DNA of 64,000 nt, from positions 1 through 64,000 of the forward strand of contig NZ_QUZT01000026.1 of assembly GCF_004682045.1 (NCBI RefSeq), given 5' to 3'. The DNA is from Pseudomonas nabeulensis. Its GTDB lineage: Bacteria > Pseudomonadota > Gammaproteobacteria > Pseudomonadales > Pseudomonadaceae. The position numbers and the translations under genes were made by a program. Position 1 is the stretch's first letter; each line of letters begins with the position of its first letter. The notes beneath the pieces were generated by a model. That model ran no database searches. It was not told the DNA's origin and worked only from the letters and a program-made list of their open reading frames with translations. Shown here one piece after another: positions 8,329-17,379 of the stretch.

Positions 8329-10194
8329 ATGACCTCCCCTGCTTTCGACAACATGCGCATCGTGCGCGACCAGATGATTACCCTGCGCGATGGCGTGCAA
8401 CTGGCTACGGACATTTATCTCCCCCCCGGCGACGGCCCCTGGCCGGTGGTTATCGAACGCACGCCCTACGACAAGTCCGCCCCCTCGCGCTCGGAAAAAC
8501 GCCTGGACGGCGTGCACCTCTCCCGCGAACAGATGGCCGCCGCGTTTACCGAGCAAGGCTTTGTGGCGGTGTTCCAGGATTGCCGTGGCCGCTACGGCTC
8601 ACAAGGCGTGTTCAGCAAATACATCAACGAGGGCGAGGACGGCTACGACACCCTCGACTGGATCGTCGCACAACCCTGGTGCAACGGCCGCATCGGCAGC
8701 ATGGGCTTGTCCTATGCGGCCCACACGCAAATGGCCATGGCCTGCTGCAATGCGCCAGGTCTCACGACCATGGTGCTGGACTCGGGCGGCTTCGCCAATG
8801 CCTACCAGTGCGGCATTCGCCAGGGCGGCGCCTTCGAACTCAAACAAGCGACCTGGGCCTATAAACAGGCGCAGCAAAGTGCGGCCGTGCAAAACGATCC
8901 ACGGTTGAAAGAGGCGTTGGAACACGAGGACATTCTCGACTGGTTTGCGCGCATGCCCTGGCGCCCTGGGCACTCGCCCCTGCGCCACGTCCCCGAGTAC
9001 GAAAACTACCTGTTCGAGCAGTGGTCCCACGGCGAGTTTGATCAGTATTGGAAACAGCTGGGTATTTACGCCGAAGGTTTCTACGCGCAGATCCCGGATA
9101 TCCCGGTGCTGTTCATGTCCAGTTGGTACGACGCCTATGTCAGTTGCACGCTGGACAACTTCAAGGCCTTCACCGCCAGCAAACAATCGCCGCAACGCTT
9201 GATCATGGGCCCATGGCTGCACGGCGATCGCAATATCAGCCACAGCGGCAACGCCGAGTTCGGAAAGGCGGCCAACTTCGATGGCAACCTGGGGCAGGAC
9301 TGGCTGAGTTGCCGGGTGGAATGGATGCAACGCTGGCTGAAACCTGCAACGCCCGAGCAGGAGGCTGCCGATCAGATCGACGTCTTCCTGATGGGCGGCG
9401 GCAGTGGTCGCAAAAATGCAGAAGGCCGATTGGAACATGGCGGTCGCTGGCTCAAGGCGCCTTGCTGGCCGCTGCCCGGCAGCCAGGAACACAGCCTGTA
9501 CCTCACGCCACACCAAACGCTGTCGAGCGTGCCGAACGCAGCGCCACCTTCATCGTTGAGCTACTTCAGCGACCCCGCCAACCCCGTGCCGACCATTGGC
9601 GGCTCACTGACCTCAGGGGCTCCGGTGTTTGCCGGGGGCGCCTTCAACCAGGTCGAGAGCCCGGACTTCTTCGGCACACAGGGCGATCACTCGCCCCTGT
9701 GCAAGCGCGCGGACGTGCTCAGTTTCGAGACACCGCCCCTGGAACACGACTGGCGGGTAGCAGGCCCGGTGAAAATCGAACTTTGGGTGCACAGCAGCGC
9801 ACCCGACACCGACTTCACCGCCAAGCTGGTCGACGTGTACCCGCCCAGCCCCGACTACCCCGAAGGTTATGCAATGAACATCACCGACGGGATCATCCGC
9901 TGCCGCTACCACGACTCGTGGGAACACCCCTCGCCGCTCACACCGGGTGAGGCGTTCAAGGTAGTGATAGAACCCTTCGCCACCTGCAACCTGTTCAAGC
10001 GCGGCCATCGCCTGCGCCTGGATATCGCCAGCAGCAACTTCCCGCGCTTCGACGTCAACCCCAACAGCGGCGAAGCGCAAGGGTCTGGCGAACGGCGGCA
10101 AGTTGCGCGCAACACGGTGTTGATGGGTGTCGGGCAGGCGAGTCGGTTGGTGTTGACGGTGCTGGCGCAGACGACGCCAGGTGAGCCGGGCTGA
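8329..10194 (+). CDS. CocE/NonD-family hydrolase (X-Pro dipeptidyl-peptidase S15-like)
   Basis: The 621-residue protein has an alpha/beta-hydrolase domain with nucleophile Ser128 in GLSYAAHTQ, an acid in the SSWYDAY segment, the histidine in GPWLHG, and a C-terminal jelly-roll domain (about residues 420-615). This is the architecture of cocaine esterase, glutaryl-7-ACA acylase and X-Pro dipeptidyl-peptidases, which cleave esters, amides or N-terminal X-Pro peptides. No signal peptide is visible, so it is probably cytoplasmic. It closes the OprD / carrier module and is followed by a bidirectional terminator. The bond and substrate cleaved are unknown. Confidence 0.88.
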   Translation: MTSPAFDNMRIVRDQMITLRDGVQLATDIYLPPGDGPWPVVIERTPYDKSAPSRSEKRLDGVHLSREQMAAAFTEQGFVAVFQDCRGRYGSQGVFSKYINEGEDGYDTLDWIVAQPWCNGRIGSMGLSYAAHTQMAMACCNAPGLTTMVLDSGGFANAYQCGIRQGGAFELKQATWAYKQAQQSAAVQNDPRLKEALEHEDILDWFARMPWRPGHSPLRHVPEYENYLFEQWSHGEFDQYWKQLGIYAEGFYAQIPDIPVLFMSSWYDAYVSCTLDNFKAFTASKQSPQRLIMGPWLHGDRNISHSGNAEFGKAANFDGNLGQDWLSCRVEWMQRWLKPATPEQEAADQIDVFLMGGGSGRKNAEGRLEHGGRWLKAPCWPLPGSQEHSLYLTPHQTLSSVPNAAPPSSLSYFSDPANPVPTIGGSLTSGAPVFAGGAFNQVESPDFFGTQGDHSPLCKRADVLSFETPPLEHDWRVAGPVKIELWVHSSAPDTDFTAKLVDVYPPSPDYPEGYAMNITDGIIRCRYHDSWEHPSPLTPGEAFKVVIEPFATCNLFKRGHRLRLDIASSNFPRFDVNPNSGEAQGSGERRQVARNTVLMGVGQASRLVLTVLAQTTPGEPG

Positions 10195-10201
10195 TTAGCA
10201 A

Positions 10202-10226
10202 AAAGCCTGTATTCCTACAGGCTTTC
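10202..10226. terminator. Bidirectional intrinsic terminator
   Basis: AAAGCCTGTA and TACAGGCTTT form a ten-base-pair stem with a TTCC loop, with T-rich tails on both strands. It separates the convergent CocE-type and DUF3800 genes. Confidence 0.85.
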
Positions 10227-10249
10227 TAGCTACAGCGCATTTTCGATAC

Positions 10250-11059
10250 TCAAGAGCATGTTTCCGCCAACTCGGCTGGTAGCCCCTGCGACTGGCTGAA
10301 CGTCAAACCGCTGCACGGCAATGTCACCTCAGCGACACGTGCTGCGAAGTAGGTGTCGAAAAGCTGCCAGTCTTCGAATTCTTCCGGAGCGACGGCAAAG
10401 GTTGTCAGTCGACCAATCAGCCCACATAGCCAATCAGCACATTGCAGCGTCTGGAATAGATAACTTTCGCCCTGAAGCGGTGGTTCGATCAACGCCCGGC
10501 ACTTTTGTGATGCGTCCTCGAACATCGCTAATGTACAGGCTTCGACGTTACGTTCTCGCCATTCATTGCCCGCCTTCTGCTCGTCCAGCAGGACAATGAA
10601 CGAAGCGTTGTTGCCCGTGCAGAAACGATCGATCTTGCGAATGGATTGCAGCAAGGCCCGCTTGAAGGTCTCAGTCGAATTGTGCTCGTCAGGTGCCGTG
10701 GTTTTATGTTCTCCCGTATAAAAAACGTGCCCGCCCACTCGCTGAATATGGTTCAGCAAACGGAATGAAGACCTTCTGAGCGCCTGATACTTTTGCACGT
10801 TCCCCACCGTATAAAGCGCAGAGCCTTTCTTCTCCCAGTGATAAGCAGGCAACCCCATTGGGTTCTTATGTTTCAGGTCCCAGGCCAGCAGCTGGCATTT
10901 GAGCCTGTAGAAGTAGATCGCAAATTCGCGCACTTCATGAGCTGGGAGCAGCATGCCACCCAATCCAAAAACCGGGCTGGTTTTGTACGTGGGATGCCGT
11001 CTTGAAACGTACTGCCCCACGTGACCGAACTCATCCAGATAAGCAATGTACTGCACCAT
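10250..11059 (-). CDS. DUF3800 domain-containing protein
   Basis: From the ATG at 11059 (GGGGA eight bases upstream) the protein is 269 residues. It opens with the DUF3800 signature YLDEFG. A second acidic segment, LLDEQKAG, lies in the middle, and LQCADWLCGL matches the family's conserved C-terminal QxADxxxG motif. DUF3800 proteins are predicted RNase H-like nucleases often found in phage, plasmid or defence settings, but no function is established here. The gene stands alone, and the DNA upstream (about 11150-11330) is clearly more AT-rich than its neighbours. An upstream start at 11179 is open but lacks a good ribosome-binding site. Confidence 0.8.
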   Translation of the reverse strand: MVQYIAYLDEFGHVGQYVSRRHPTYKTSPVFGLGGMLLPAHEVREFAIYFYRLKCQLLAWDLKHKNPMGLPAYHWEKKGSALYTVGNVQKYQALRRSSFRLLNHIQRVGGHVFYTGEHKTTAPDEHNSTETFKRALLQSIRKIDRFCTGNNASFIVLLDEQKAGNEWRERNVEACTLAMFEDASQKCRALIEPPLQGESYLFQTLQCADWLCGLIGRLTTFAVAPEEFEDWQLFDTYFAARVAEVTLPCSGLTFSQSQGLPAELAETCS

Positions 11060-11287
11060 TTTCGATTTCCCCATCCATGAGAAACACGAAAGCCCGCGCG
11101 ATTTCTCGCAACGGGCCTCGGAAGGTGGGCACATGGTTTCCCATATGCGTTGGAGAAGAAATCTAGCGAGGAAAAGCAAAAGATACTAGCCAAAACAGAT
11201 GAATCAGCCAGGTCCTACAAAACCCAAAGAAAATACAGCGCCAGACCCATAGATTGATAATTGACGTCAAAATGCCATCATTTCCTA

Positions 11288-11314
11288 TCAAGATATTTCC
11301 AACGAGGTCGATAC
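11288..11314 (+). promoter_or_regulatory. Probable FliA (sigma-28) promoter
   Basis: TCAAGATA (11288-11295), an 11-bp spacer and GTCGATAC (11307-11314) match the flagellar sigma consensus TAAAGTTT-N11-GCCGATAA with canonical spacing and an intact CGATA core. The expected transcription start is about 30 bp before the chemoreceptor ATG. Confidence 0.7.
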
Positions 11315-11352
11315 GCTAAAAAAACCACAAAGACCTGGAGGGTAAATCGTTC

Positions 11353-13035
11353 ATGAAGCTTACAGTCAAGGGCAAGTTGCTGTGTCTGGCTATCGTCCCC
11401 GCGTTGTTGTTCGCATTGATTATCAGCGGGCTCGCCTCGTGGATGTTGCAGCGTACTGCCGACCAGCAAATGCTCGAAACCCGAGAGAGCCTGATTCAAC
11501 GCAATCGCGATGTGCTGAAGAACTACGTCGAGGTGGCGCTGACCACCATCAAGCCATTGCACGACGCTTCAGCCAAAGGCGACATGGCCGCACGGGACAA
11601 GGCCCTCGAACTGCTCAAGCCGGTCAAGTTCGGCGAAGAAGGCTACTTCTTCGGCTACGACACCAAAGGCGTCCGTGTCTTCCGAGGTGACAGCAGCGCC
11701 GGCGTCGGCAAGAGCTTCTGGGACACCCAGGACCCGGACGGTTCCTTCCATTACCAAACCTTCGTCGAAGTGGCGAAAAACGGTAAGCACTACGTCGATT
11801 ACTTCGCGCCCAAACCTGGCCAGGAAAGCGTCCAGGTGCCCAAGCTCGGCTACACCGTGTACCTGGACAAATGGGACCTGGTACTCGGCAGCGCCATCAA
11901 CATGGACGACATCGACGCCGCCATGGCGTTGGAACAGGCCTCGGTCTCCGAACGCACCCGCGCCCTGCTCGGCAGTATCTTCCTGGTCACCCTGCTGGTG
12001 TTGCTGGTCACCGTGGCCGCCGGTATCTGGACCGCCAACGGCGTCGTGCGCCCACTGCGCGTGCTCAAGACCAACCTGGATGACATTGCCGCCGGTGACG
12101 GCGACCTCACCCACCGCCTGGCGATCACCAGCCACGATGAATTGGGTGACCTGGCGGCGTCGTTCAACCGCTTTATCGACAAGATCCACAGCATGGTCAG
12201 CCAAGTGGCGAAGATGACCACCGACCTCGACGGCCTGGTGCATCAGGCGACCCAGCAGACCCTGCGTTCTGAACAGGCGATGCAGCGTCAGCGCAACGAG
12301 ACCGATCAGGTCGCCACTGCCATTCACGAAATGTCAGCGGCCGCCCAGGAAGTCGCACTCAGTGCCCAACGTGCCGCCCAGGCCGCGGCCGAGACCGATC
12401 AACAAGGCCACGCCGCACGCAAAGTGGTGGGCGACAACATCAAGGGCATGAGCGCCCTGGTGACGGATATCCGTCAAAGCGGCACCAGCCTCGACAGCCT
12501 GCAACAAGACGTGCGCTCCATCGTCTCGGTACTCGACGTGATCCGCTCGATTGCCGACCAGACCAACCTGCTCGCCCTCAACGCCGCGATTGAAGCCGCA
12601 CGCGCCGGTGAAGCCGGTCGTGGGTTTGCCGTGGTGGCCGATGAAGTGCGCGCCTTGGCCAGCCGCACGCAACTGAGTACCCAGGAAATCCAGGGCATGA
12701 TCACCCGCCTGGAAACCGGCACCACGGATTCAGTCGCCGCCATGCACCGCTCCACCGAAGCGGGCGAAGGCGCCAACCAGCAGACCAATGAAGTCGGCGT
12801 TTCGCTGGATTCAATCTCGGACCTGATCGGCACCATCAACGCGATGAACGCACAAATCGCCAGCGCCGCCGAAGAACAAACCTCGGTTGCCGAAGAGATC
12901 AACCGCAGCGTGCATCAGATTGCCGGCGCGGTGGAAAGCCTGGCCGACGAAACCGAACAAAGCGCACGCACCATGCGCGATGTGTCTGCCCTGGGCGCCA
13001 ACCTGAACAGCCTGGTGCGCCAATTCAAGATCTGA
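11353..13035 (+). CDS. Methyl-accepting chemotaxis protein with single Cache sensor
   Basis: The 560-residue chemoreceptor has a first membrane segment at about residues 9-32. A periplasmic single-Cache domain (about 35-190) contains [15 protein letters not shown] and [13 protein letters not shown] second membrane segment at about 198-220 and a HAMP domain lead into a long cytoplasmic coiled coil. The conserved hairpin tip [20 protein letters not shown] is intact, so it should couple to CheA/CheW. Such Cache_2 receptors often sense small organic acids, but the ligand is unknown. The FliA-like promoter upstream ties its expression to motility. Confidence 0.94.
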   Translation: MKLTVKGKLLCLAIVPALLFALIISGLASWMLQRTADQQMLETRESLIQRNRDVLKNYVEVALTTIKPLHDASAKGDMAARDKALELLKPVKFGEEGYFFGYDTKGVRVFRGDSSAGVGKSFWDTQDPDGSFHYQTFVEVAKNGKHYVDYFAPKPGQESVQVPKLGYTVYLDKWDLVLGSAINMDDIDAAMALEQASVSERTRALLGSIFLVTLLVLLVTVAAGIWTANGVVRPLRVLKTNLDDIAAGDGDLTHRLAITSHDELGDLAASFNRFIDKIHSMVSQVAKMTTDLDGLVHQATQQTLRSEQAMQRQRNETDQVATAIHEMSAAAQEVALSAQRAAQAAAETDQQGHAARKVVGDNIKGMSALVTDIRQSGTSLDSLQQDVRSIVSVLDVIRSIADQTNLLALNAAIEAARAGEAGRGFAVVADEVRALASRTQLSTQEIQGMITRLETGTTDSVAAMHRSTEAGEGANQQTNEVGVSLDSISDLIGTINAMNAQIASAAEEQTSVAEEINRSVHQIAGAVESLADETEQSARTMRDVSALGANLNSLVRQFKI

Positions 13036-13138
13036 TCCACCGCGCCGCTGCCTTGAAACAGGTGGCGATAGCTGTTTTAGTGACGACTGATTAGTTAGCT
13101 TGATCATTATTAGCTAGCTCTCAAAAATACCACGCCCT

Positions 13139-13272
13139 GTAGTGAGCGGGCTTGCCCCGCGCTGGGAGGCGAAGCCGCCCCAAATCCATTCACCTCGGTG
13201 TTCCTGAAACATCGCGGGGCCTGGGTTTAAGGCGGCTTCGCCCCCCCGGCGCGGGACAAGCCCGCTCACCAC
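13139..13272. repeat. REPIN (GTGAGCGGGCTTGCCCCGCGC family)
   Basis: Two inverted REP arms, GTAGTGAGCGGGCTTGCCCC and the complementary GGGACAAGCCCGCTCACCAC, bracket a 130-bp element with further internal complementarity (GGCGAAGCCGCC against GGCGGCTTCGCC). It fills most of the gap between the chemoreceptor and the dehydrogenase operon. Confidence 0.85.
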
Positions 13273-13327
13273 AAACCATAAGAAAAACCAACGTACACCC
13301 GTGTTTAGACTCAGGAGTGAGTAACCG

Positions 13328-14071
13328 ATGTCCGAGAACGATACCTCCCCAGGGCGTCGCGACTTTTTACGCAAGTCGTTGACGCTGATCCCCGTTGTCA
13401 CACTGGCCAGTACCGGCCTCCCCACCGGCGCCTTCGCGCAAACCCCGGCCAGCGACAGCCAGGCCGCCCCATCCGCCCCGCTCAAGGCGGACGACTACAC
13501 ACCGACCTTCTTCACCCCACAGGAATGGGCGTTCCTGATCGCCGCCTGTGACCGCCTGATCCCGTCCGATGCGGTCGGCCCGGGCGCCGTTGAACTCGGT
13601 GTGCCGCAATTTCTCGACCGTCACATGCAGACGCCCTATGCCAACGGTGGCATCTGGTACATGCAGGGCCCGTTTATCGAAGCGGCGCCGGAGTTTGGCT
13701 ACCAGGGCCGCCTGACCCTGCGCGAAACCCTGCGGGTCGGGATCAAGGCCATCGACGCCAGTTGCCAAAAGAACTTCTCCGGCAAGACGTTTGCCCAGCT
13801 CACCACGGCCCAGCAGGAAGACCTGTTGAAGAACGCCGAGAGCGGCAAGCTGGCGCTGGACGACATCTCGTCGAAGTTGTTCTTCAGCAACCTGCTCAAT
13901 GAAGTGCGCAACGGCTACTTCGCCGACCCGTCCCACGGCGGCAATAAAAACATGGGCGCGTGGAAAATGATCGGGTATCCCGGCATGCGCGCCGATTACA
14001 TGGACTGGGTCACGGTGCGGGACAAGCCGTACCCGTTGCCGCCGGTGGATCTGGCCGGACGGAGGGGTTGA
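13328..14071 (+). CDS. Gluconate 2-dehydrogenase-type gamma subunit (Tat-exported)
   Basis: The 247-residue protein starts with a twin-arginine signal, GRRDFLRKS plus a hydrophobic stretch ending at AFA (about residues 9-37). It then matches the gluconate 2-dehydrogenase subunit 3 family (FTPQEWAFLIAACDRLIPSD). In characterised enzymes this small subunit carries the cofactor-free partner and escorts the folded FAD subunit through the Tat system to the periplasm. The next gene starts two bases after the stop. AGGAG lies ten bases before the ATG. Confidence 0.88.
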   Translation: MSENDTSPGRRDFLRKSLTLIPVVTLASTGLPTGAFAQTPASDSQAAPSAPLKADDYTPTFFTPQEWAFLIAACDRLIPSDAVGPGAVELGVPQFLDRHMQTPYANGGIWYMQGPFIEAAPEFGYQGRLTLRETLRVGIKAIDASCQKNFSGKTFAQLTTAQQEDLLKNAESGKLALDDISSKLFFSNLLNEVRNGYFADPSHGGNKNMGAWKMIGYPGMRADYMDWVTVRDKPYPLPPVDLAGRRG

Positions 14072-14073
14072 GC

Positions 14074-15849
14074 ATGGCGAACAGCAAAGCAAAAGCAGAC
14101 GTGGTGATTGTGGGCATGGGCTGGACCGGGGCGATCCTGGCCAAGGAACTCACCGATGCAGGCCTGCACGTGGTGGTACTGGAGCGCGGTGCCGACCGCG
14201 ACACCCAACCCGATTTCGCCTACCCCAAGGTGGTGGATGAGCTGGAAGGTTCGGTGCATCGCCGCTACCTGCAAAGCCTGTCCCAGGAAACCGTCACCGC
14301 CCGGCACAACCTCTCCGCCACCGCCGTGCCGTATCGGCAGATGGGTTCGTTCAAGCCGGGCACCGGCGTGGGTGGTGCGGGCAGTCACTGGTCGGGTTGC
14401 CACTTCCGCGCACTGCCGGAAGACTTCAAGTTGCGCAGCAATACCGAGCAGCGTTATGGCGCCAAGTTCATTCCCGCCGACATGACCATCCAGGATTTCC
14501 CGGTCAGCTACGAAGAGCTGGAACCGCACTTCGATCACTTCGAATACGTCTGCGGCACCTCCGGCAAGGCCGGTGTGATCCAGGGCGTGAACCAGGCTGG
14601 CGGCAACCCTTTCGAAGGCTCACGCTCGCGTGAATTCCCGTTGGGACCAAACCCGAATTACCTGGGCGCGGAGATGTTTTACAAAGGCGCTCGGGAAATG
14701 GGTTGGGACCCGTATCCGATTCCGGCGTCCAACGCGTCGGCGCCCTACGTCAACCCGTACGGATGCCAGATGGGCCCGTGCAACGCCTGTGGATTCTGCA
14801 GTGACTACGGTTGCCTGAACTACTCCAAGGCCAGCCCGAACATCAGCATCCTGCCGGTACTGCGCCAGCGCAAAAACTTTGAGTTGCGCACCCATGCGCA
14901 GGTGTTGAAGGTCAACCTCGACAGCGATGGCAAAAAGGCCACCGGCGTCAGCTACCTGGATGCCCAGGGACGTGAAGTGGAACAACAGGCCGACCTGGTG
15001 CTGCTGTGTGCATTCTCGCTGTATAACGTGCACCTGATGTTGCTCTCGGGCATCGGCAAACCCTATGACCCGGTGAGCGGCGAAGGCACCATCGGGCGCA
15101 ATTACTCGTACCAGAACCTCAACCGCGTGGTGCTGTTTTTCGGCAAGGAAGTGCAGGCCAACCAGTTCATCGGTATTGGCGGTGCGGGCACCACCATGGA
15201 CAACCTCAACGGCAACCAGCTGGATAACGCCAAGGCGGGTTTTGTCGGCGGCGGGATCATCTGGGCGCGTCAACCGGGGGCCGGGCCGGTACGCGGCATC
15301 AACGTTCCACCGGGCACCCCCGCGTGGGGCACGCAGTGGAAACAGGCGGCCAGCGATGCGTTCCGGCACTCGTTCTACTTCGAGGTGCAGGGCGCGTGCA
15401 TGTCTTACCGTCAGCACTATTTGAGCCTGGACCCGACCTACAAGGACGGCTTCGGTCGACCGCTGCTGCGCATGAACTTCGACTGGCACGACAACGAGAT
15501 CAAGGCCTCGCAGTTCCTCGTGGGCAAGGCGCTGGAGATGTCGAAAATCCTCAACCCGACCGCCATGGCCGGCGACGCCAAGAAGCCCGGCGAGCACTAC
15601 AACATCACCAAGTACCAGAGCACCCACACCTGTGGCGGCGCGATCATGGGCAGCGACCCGAAAACCTCGGCGTTGAACCGTTACTTGCAGTCATGGGATG
15701 TGCATAACGTGTTCGCCATCGGCGCCAATGCGTTCCCGCAGAACAACGGCTACAACCCCACCGGGATGGTCGGCGCGCTGGCCTACTGGTCGGCCAAGGC
15801 GATTCGTGAGCAGTACCTCAAAAAACCCGGCCCGCTGGTTCAGGCATAA
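14074..15849 (+). CDS. GMC-family FAD dehydrogenase large subunit (gluconate 2-dehydrogenase type)
   Basis: From the ATG at 14074 (GGAGGGG eight bases upstream) the protein is 591 residues. An N-terminal FAD-binding segment reads VVIVGMGWTG. The C-terminal GMC signature includes the active-site histidine region HTCGGAIMG and the NGYNPTGMVGALAYW segment. A cysteine cluster (CQMGPCNACGFCSDYGC, about residues 230-246) resembles the site that binds a 3Fe-4S cluster in related FAD-glucose dehydrogenases. It has no signal of its own and relies on the upstream Tat subunit. It should oxidise a sugar acid or polyol in the periplasm; gluconate to 2-ketogluconate is the best guess. Confidence 0.85.
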   Translation: MANSKAKADVVIVGMGWTGAILAKELTDAGLHVVVLERGADRDTQPDFAYPKVVDELEGSVHRRYLQSLSQETVTARHNLSATAVPYRQMGSFKPGTGVGGAGSHWSGCHFRALPEDFKLRSNTEQRYGAKFIPADMTIQDFPVSYEELEPHFDHFEYVCGTSGKAGVIQGVNQAGGNPFEGSRSREFPLGPNPNYLGAEMFYKGAREMGWDPYPIPASNASAPYVNPYGCQMGPCNACGFCSDYGCLNYSKASPNISILPVLRQRKNFELRTHAQVLKVNLDSDGKKATGVSYLDAQGREVEQQADLVLLCAFSLYNVHLMLLSGIGKPYDPVSGEGTIGRNYSYQNLNRVVLFFGKEVQANQFIGIGGAGTTMDNLNGNQLDNAKAGFVGGGIIWARQPGAGPVRGINVPPGTPAWGTQWKQAASDAFRHSFYFEVQGACMSYRQHYLSLDPTYKDGFGRPLLRMNFDWHDNEIKASQFLVGKALEMSKILNPTAMAGDAKKPGEHYNITKYQSTHTCGGAIMGSDPKTSALNRYLQSWDVHNVFAIGANAFPQNNGYNPTGMVGALAYWSAKAIREQYLKKPGPLVQA

Positions 15850-15861
15850 GGAGAGAGATCG

Positions 15862-17187
15862 ATGAAAAAGTTTCTCTTGAGCCTGGTGGGCTTGGCGGTG
15901 CTGGTGCTGGTCGCATTGCTGGTGTTTGCCTTTTGGCCGACGCACACCCGTGTGCTGCAAAACGCACCGCAAGCCGAGCAAGCTGCACTGATCGAGAAAG
16001 GCCGCTACCTGGCAGACGCCGGCGATTGCACGGCGTGCCACACGGCCAAAGGCGGGCAACCGTTCGCCGGCGGCCTGCCGATTGCCTCGCCGATCGGCAC
16101 GCTGTACAGCAGCAATATCACGCCCGACAAAACCACCGGCATCGGCCACTATTCGCTGGAAGACTTTGACCGCGCCGTACGTCACGGCATCGCGGCCAAC
16201 GGCGACAGCCTGTACCCCGCCATGCCGTACCCGGCGTATGCCAAGGTCACTGATGCCGACCTGCAGGCGCTGTACGCTTACTTCATGCACGGCGTCGCGC
16301 CGGTCAATGCCGAAAACCGCGCCAATGCGGTGCCGTGGCCATTGTCCATGCGCTGGCCGCTGGCGATCTGGCGCAAGGTGTTCGCGCCCGCCCCTGACGC
16401 CGTGGCCTTCAAGGCCGAGGGCTACAAGGCTGCCGACGTGGCACGCGGCGCGTACCTGGTGCAGGGCCTGGGCCACTGCGGCAGTTGCCATACGCCACGG
16501 GCGGTGACCTTGCAGGAGAAGGCGCTGGATGACTCCAGCCCGCTCTACTTGTCCGGCGGGCCGGTGATCGATGGTTGGCTGGCGGTGAACCTGCGCGGCA
16601 ACGCGGCGGACGGCCTGGGCAACTGGAACGTCGACGACATCGTCGCCACTCTGCGCAGCGCCCGCAGCGAGACCCATGCGGTACTGGGCGGGGCGATGGG
16701 TGATGTGGTGGTTCACAGCACCCAGAACCTCAACGACAGCGACCTGCACGCCATGGCGGCATACCTGAAAACCCTGCCTGCCGGCGAGCGCCAGGTGTCG
16801 AGCTTCACCGCCGACCCAGCCACCGCCAAAGCGTTGGCCACAGGCCAGGAAGGCAGCCGTGGCGCCGAGCTGTACATCGACAACTGCGCCGCCTGCCACC
16901 GCACCAACGGCCTGGGTGACGCGCGGGTATTTCCGAAAATCGCCGGCAACTCGTCGGTGCTGTCGGAGGACCCGGTGTCGATGATTCGCCTGGTGCTGGA
17001 GGGCAGCAAATTGCCAGCCACCGCCACAGCCCCTTCGGAGCTGGGCATGCCGGGTTTTGCCTGGCGTTTGTCGGATGAAGAAGTGGCGCAACTGCTGAGC
17101 TTTATCCGCAACAGTTGGGGCAACCAGGCGCCGAATGTCAGCGCCGCGCAAGTGAAGCAACTGCGGGATACGCTGCCCAAGCCGTAA
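15862..17187 (+). CDS. Triheme cytochrome c subunit of the periplasmic dehydrogenase
   Basis: The 441-residue protein has an uncleaved N-terminal membrane anchor or signal (residues 1-25) and three c-type heme sites: CTACH (56-60), CGSCH (206-210) and CAACH (342-346). This three-domain layout is that of gluconate/alcohol dehydrogenase cytochrome subunits, which pass electrons from the FAD subunit to ubiquinone or a terminal oxidase. AAGGAG lies eight bases before the ATG and 12 bp separate it from the preceding stop, completing a three-gene operon. Confidence 0.9.
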   Translation: MKKFLLSLVGLAVLVLVALLVFAFWPTHTRVLQNAPQAEQAALIEKGRYLADAGDCTACHTAKGGQPFAGGLPIASPIGTLYSSNITPDKTTGIGHYSLEDFDRAVRHGIAANGDSLYPAMPYPAYAKVTDADLQALYAYFMHGVAPVNAENRANAVPWPLSMRWPLAIWRKVFAPAPDAVAFKAEGYKAADVARGAYLVQGLGHCGSCHTPRAVTLQEKALDDSSPLYLSGGPVIDGWLAVNLRGNAADGLGNWNVDDIVATLRSARSETHAVLGGAMGDVVVHSTQNLNDSDLHAMAAYLKTLPAGERQVSSFTADPATAKALATGQEGSRGAELYIDNCAACHRTNGLGDARVFPKIAGNSSVLSEDPVSMIRLVLEGSKLPATATAPSELGMPGFAWRLSDEEVAQLLSFIRNSWGNQAPNVSAAQVKQLRDTLPKP

Positions 17188-17193
17188 ACCGAA

Positions 17194-17225
17194 AATGCCC
17201 TGGCGAGCGACCTCGCCAGGGCATT
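17194..17225 (+). terminator. Strong hairpin after the cytochrome gene
   Basis: A perfect 14-base-pair stem (AATGCCCTGGCGAG with CTCGCCAGGGCATT) and a CGAC loop lie just after the operon. The T-run is poor, so it may end transcription or protect the mRNA 3' end. Confidence 0.7.
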
Positions 17226-17379
17226 ATTCCTACAGACATTTAAAGCGAAAGCGCTCTCCGTGCGCCAAATCCCGCCTCGACACTACAAAATTGCAGGAAA
17301 CGTCCGACTGGATTGTCACAGCGATTGAGCCGACTATCCGGGCTGGACGCTGCATCGCTTGCCAATCAAGGGAGACATG

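Noticed and set aside
13960..14073. Upstream extension of the GMC dehydrogenase frame
   Set aside because: It overlaps the end of the gamma subunit in another frame and would add 38 residues before the FAD motif; the ATG at 14074 has a strong GGAGGGG site.
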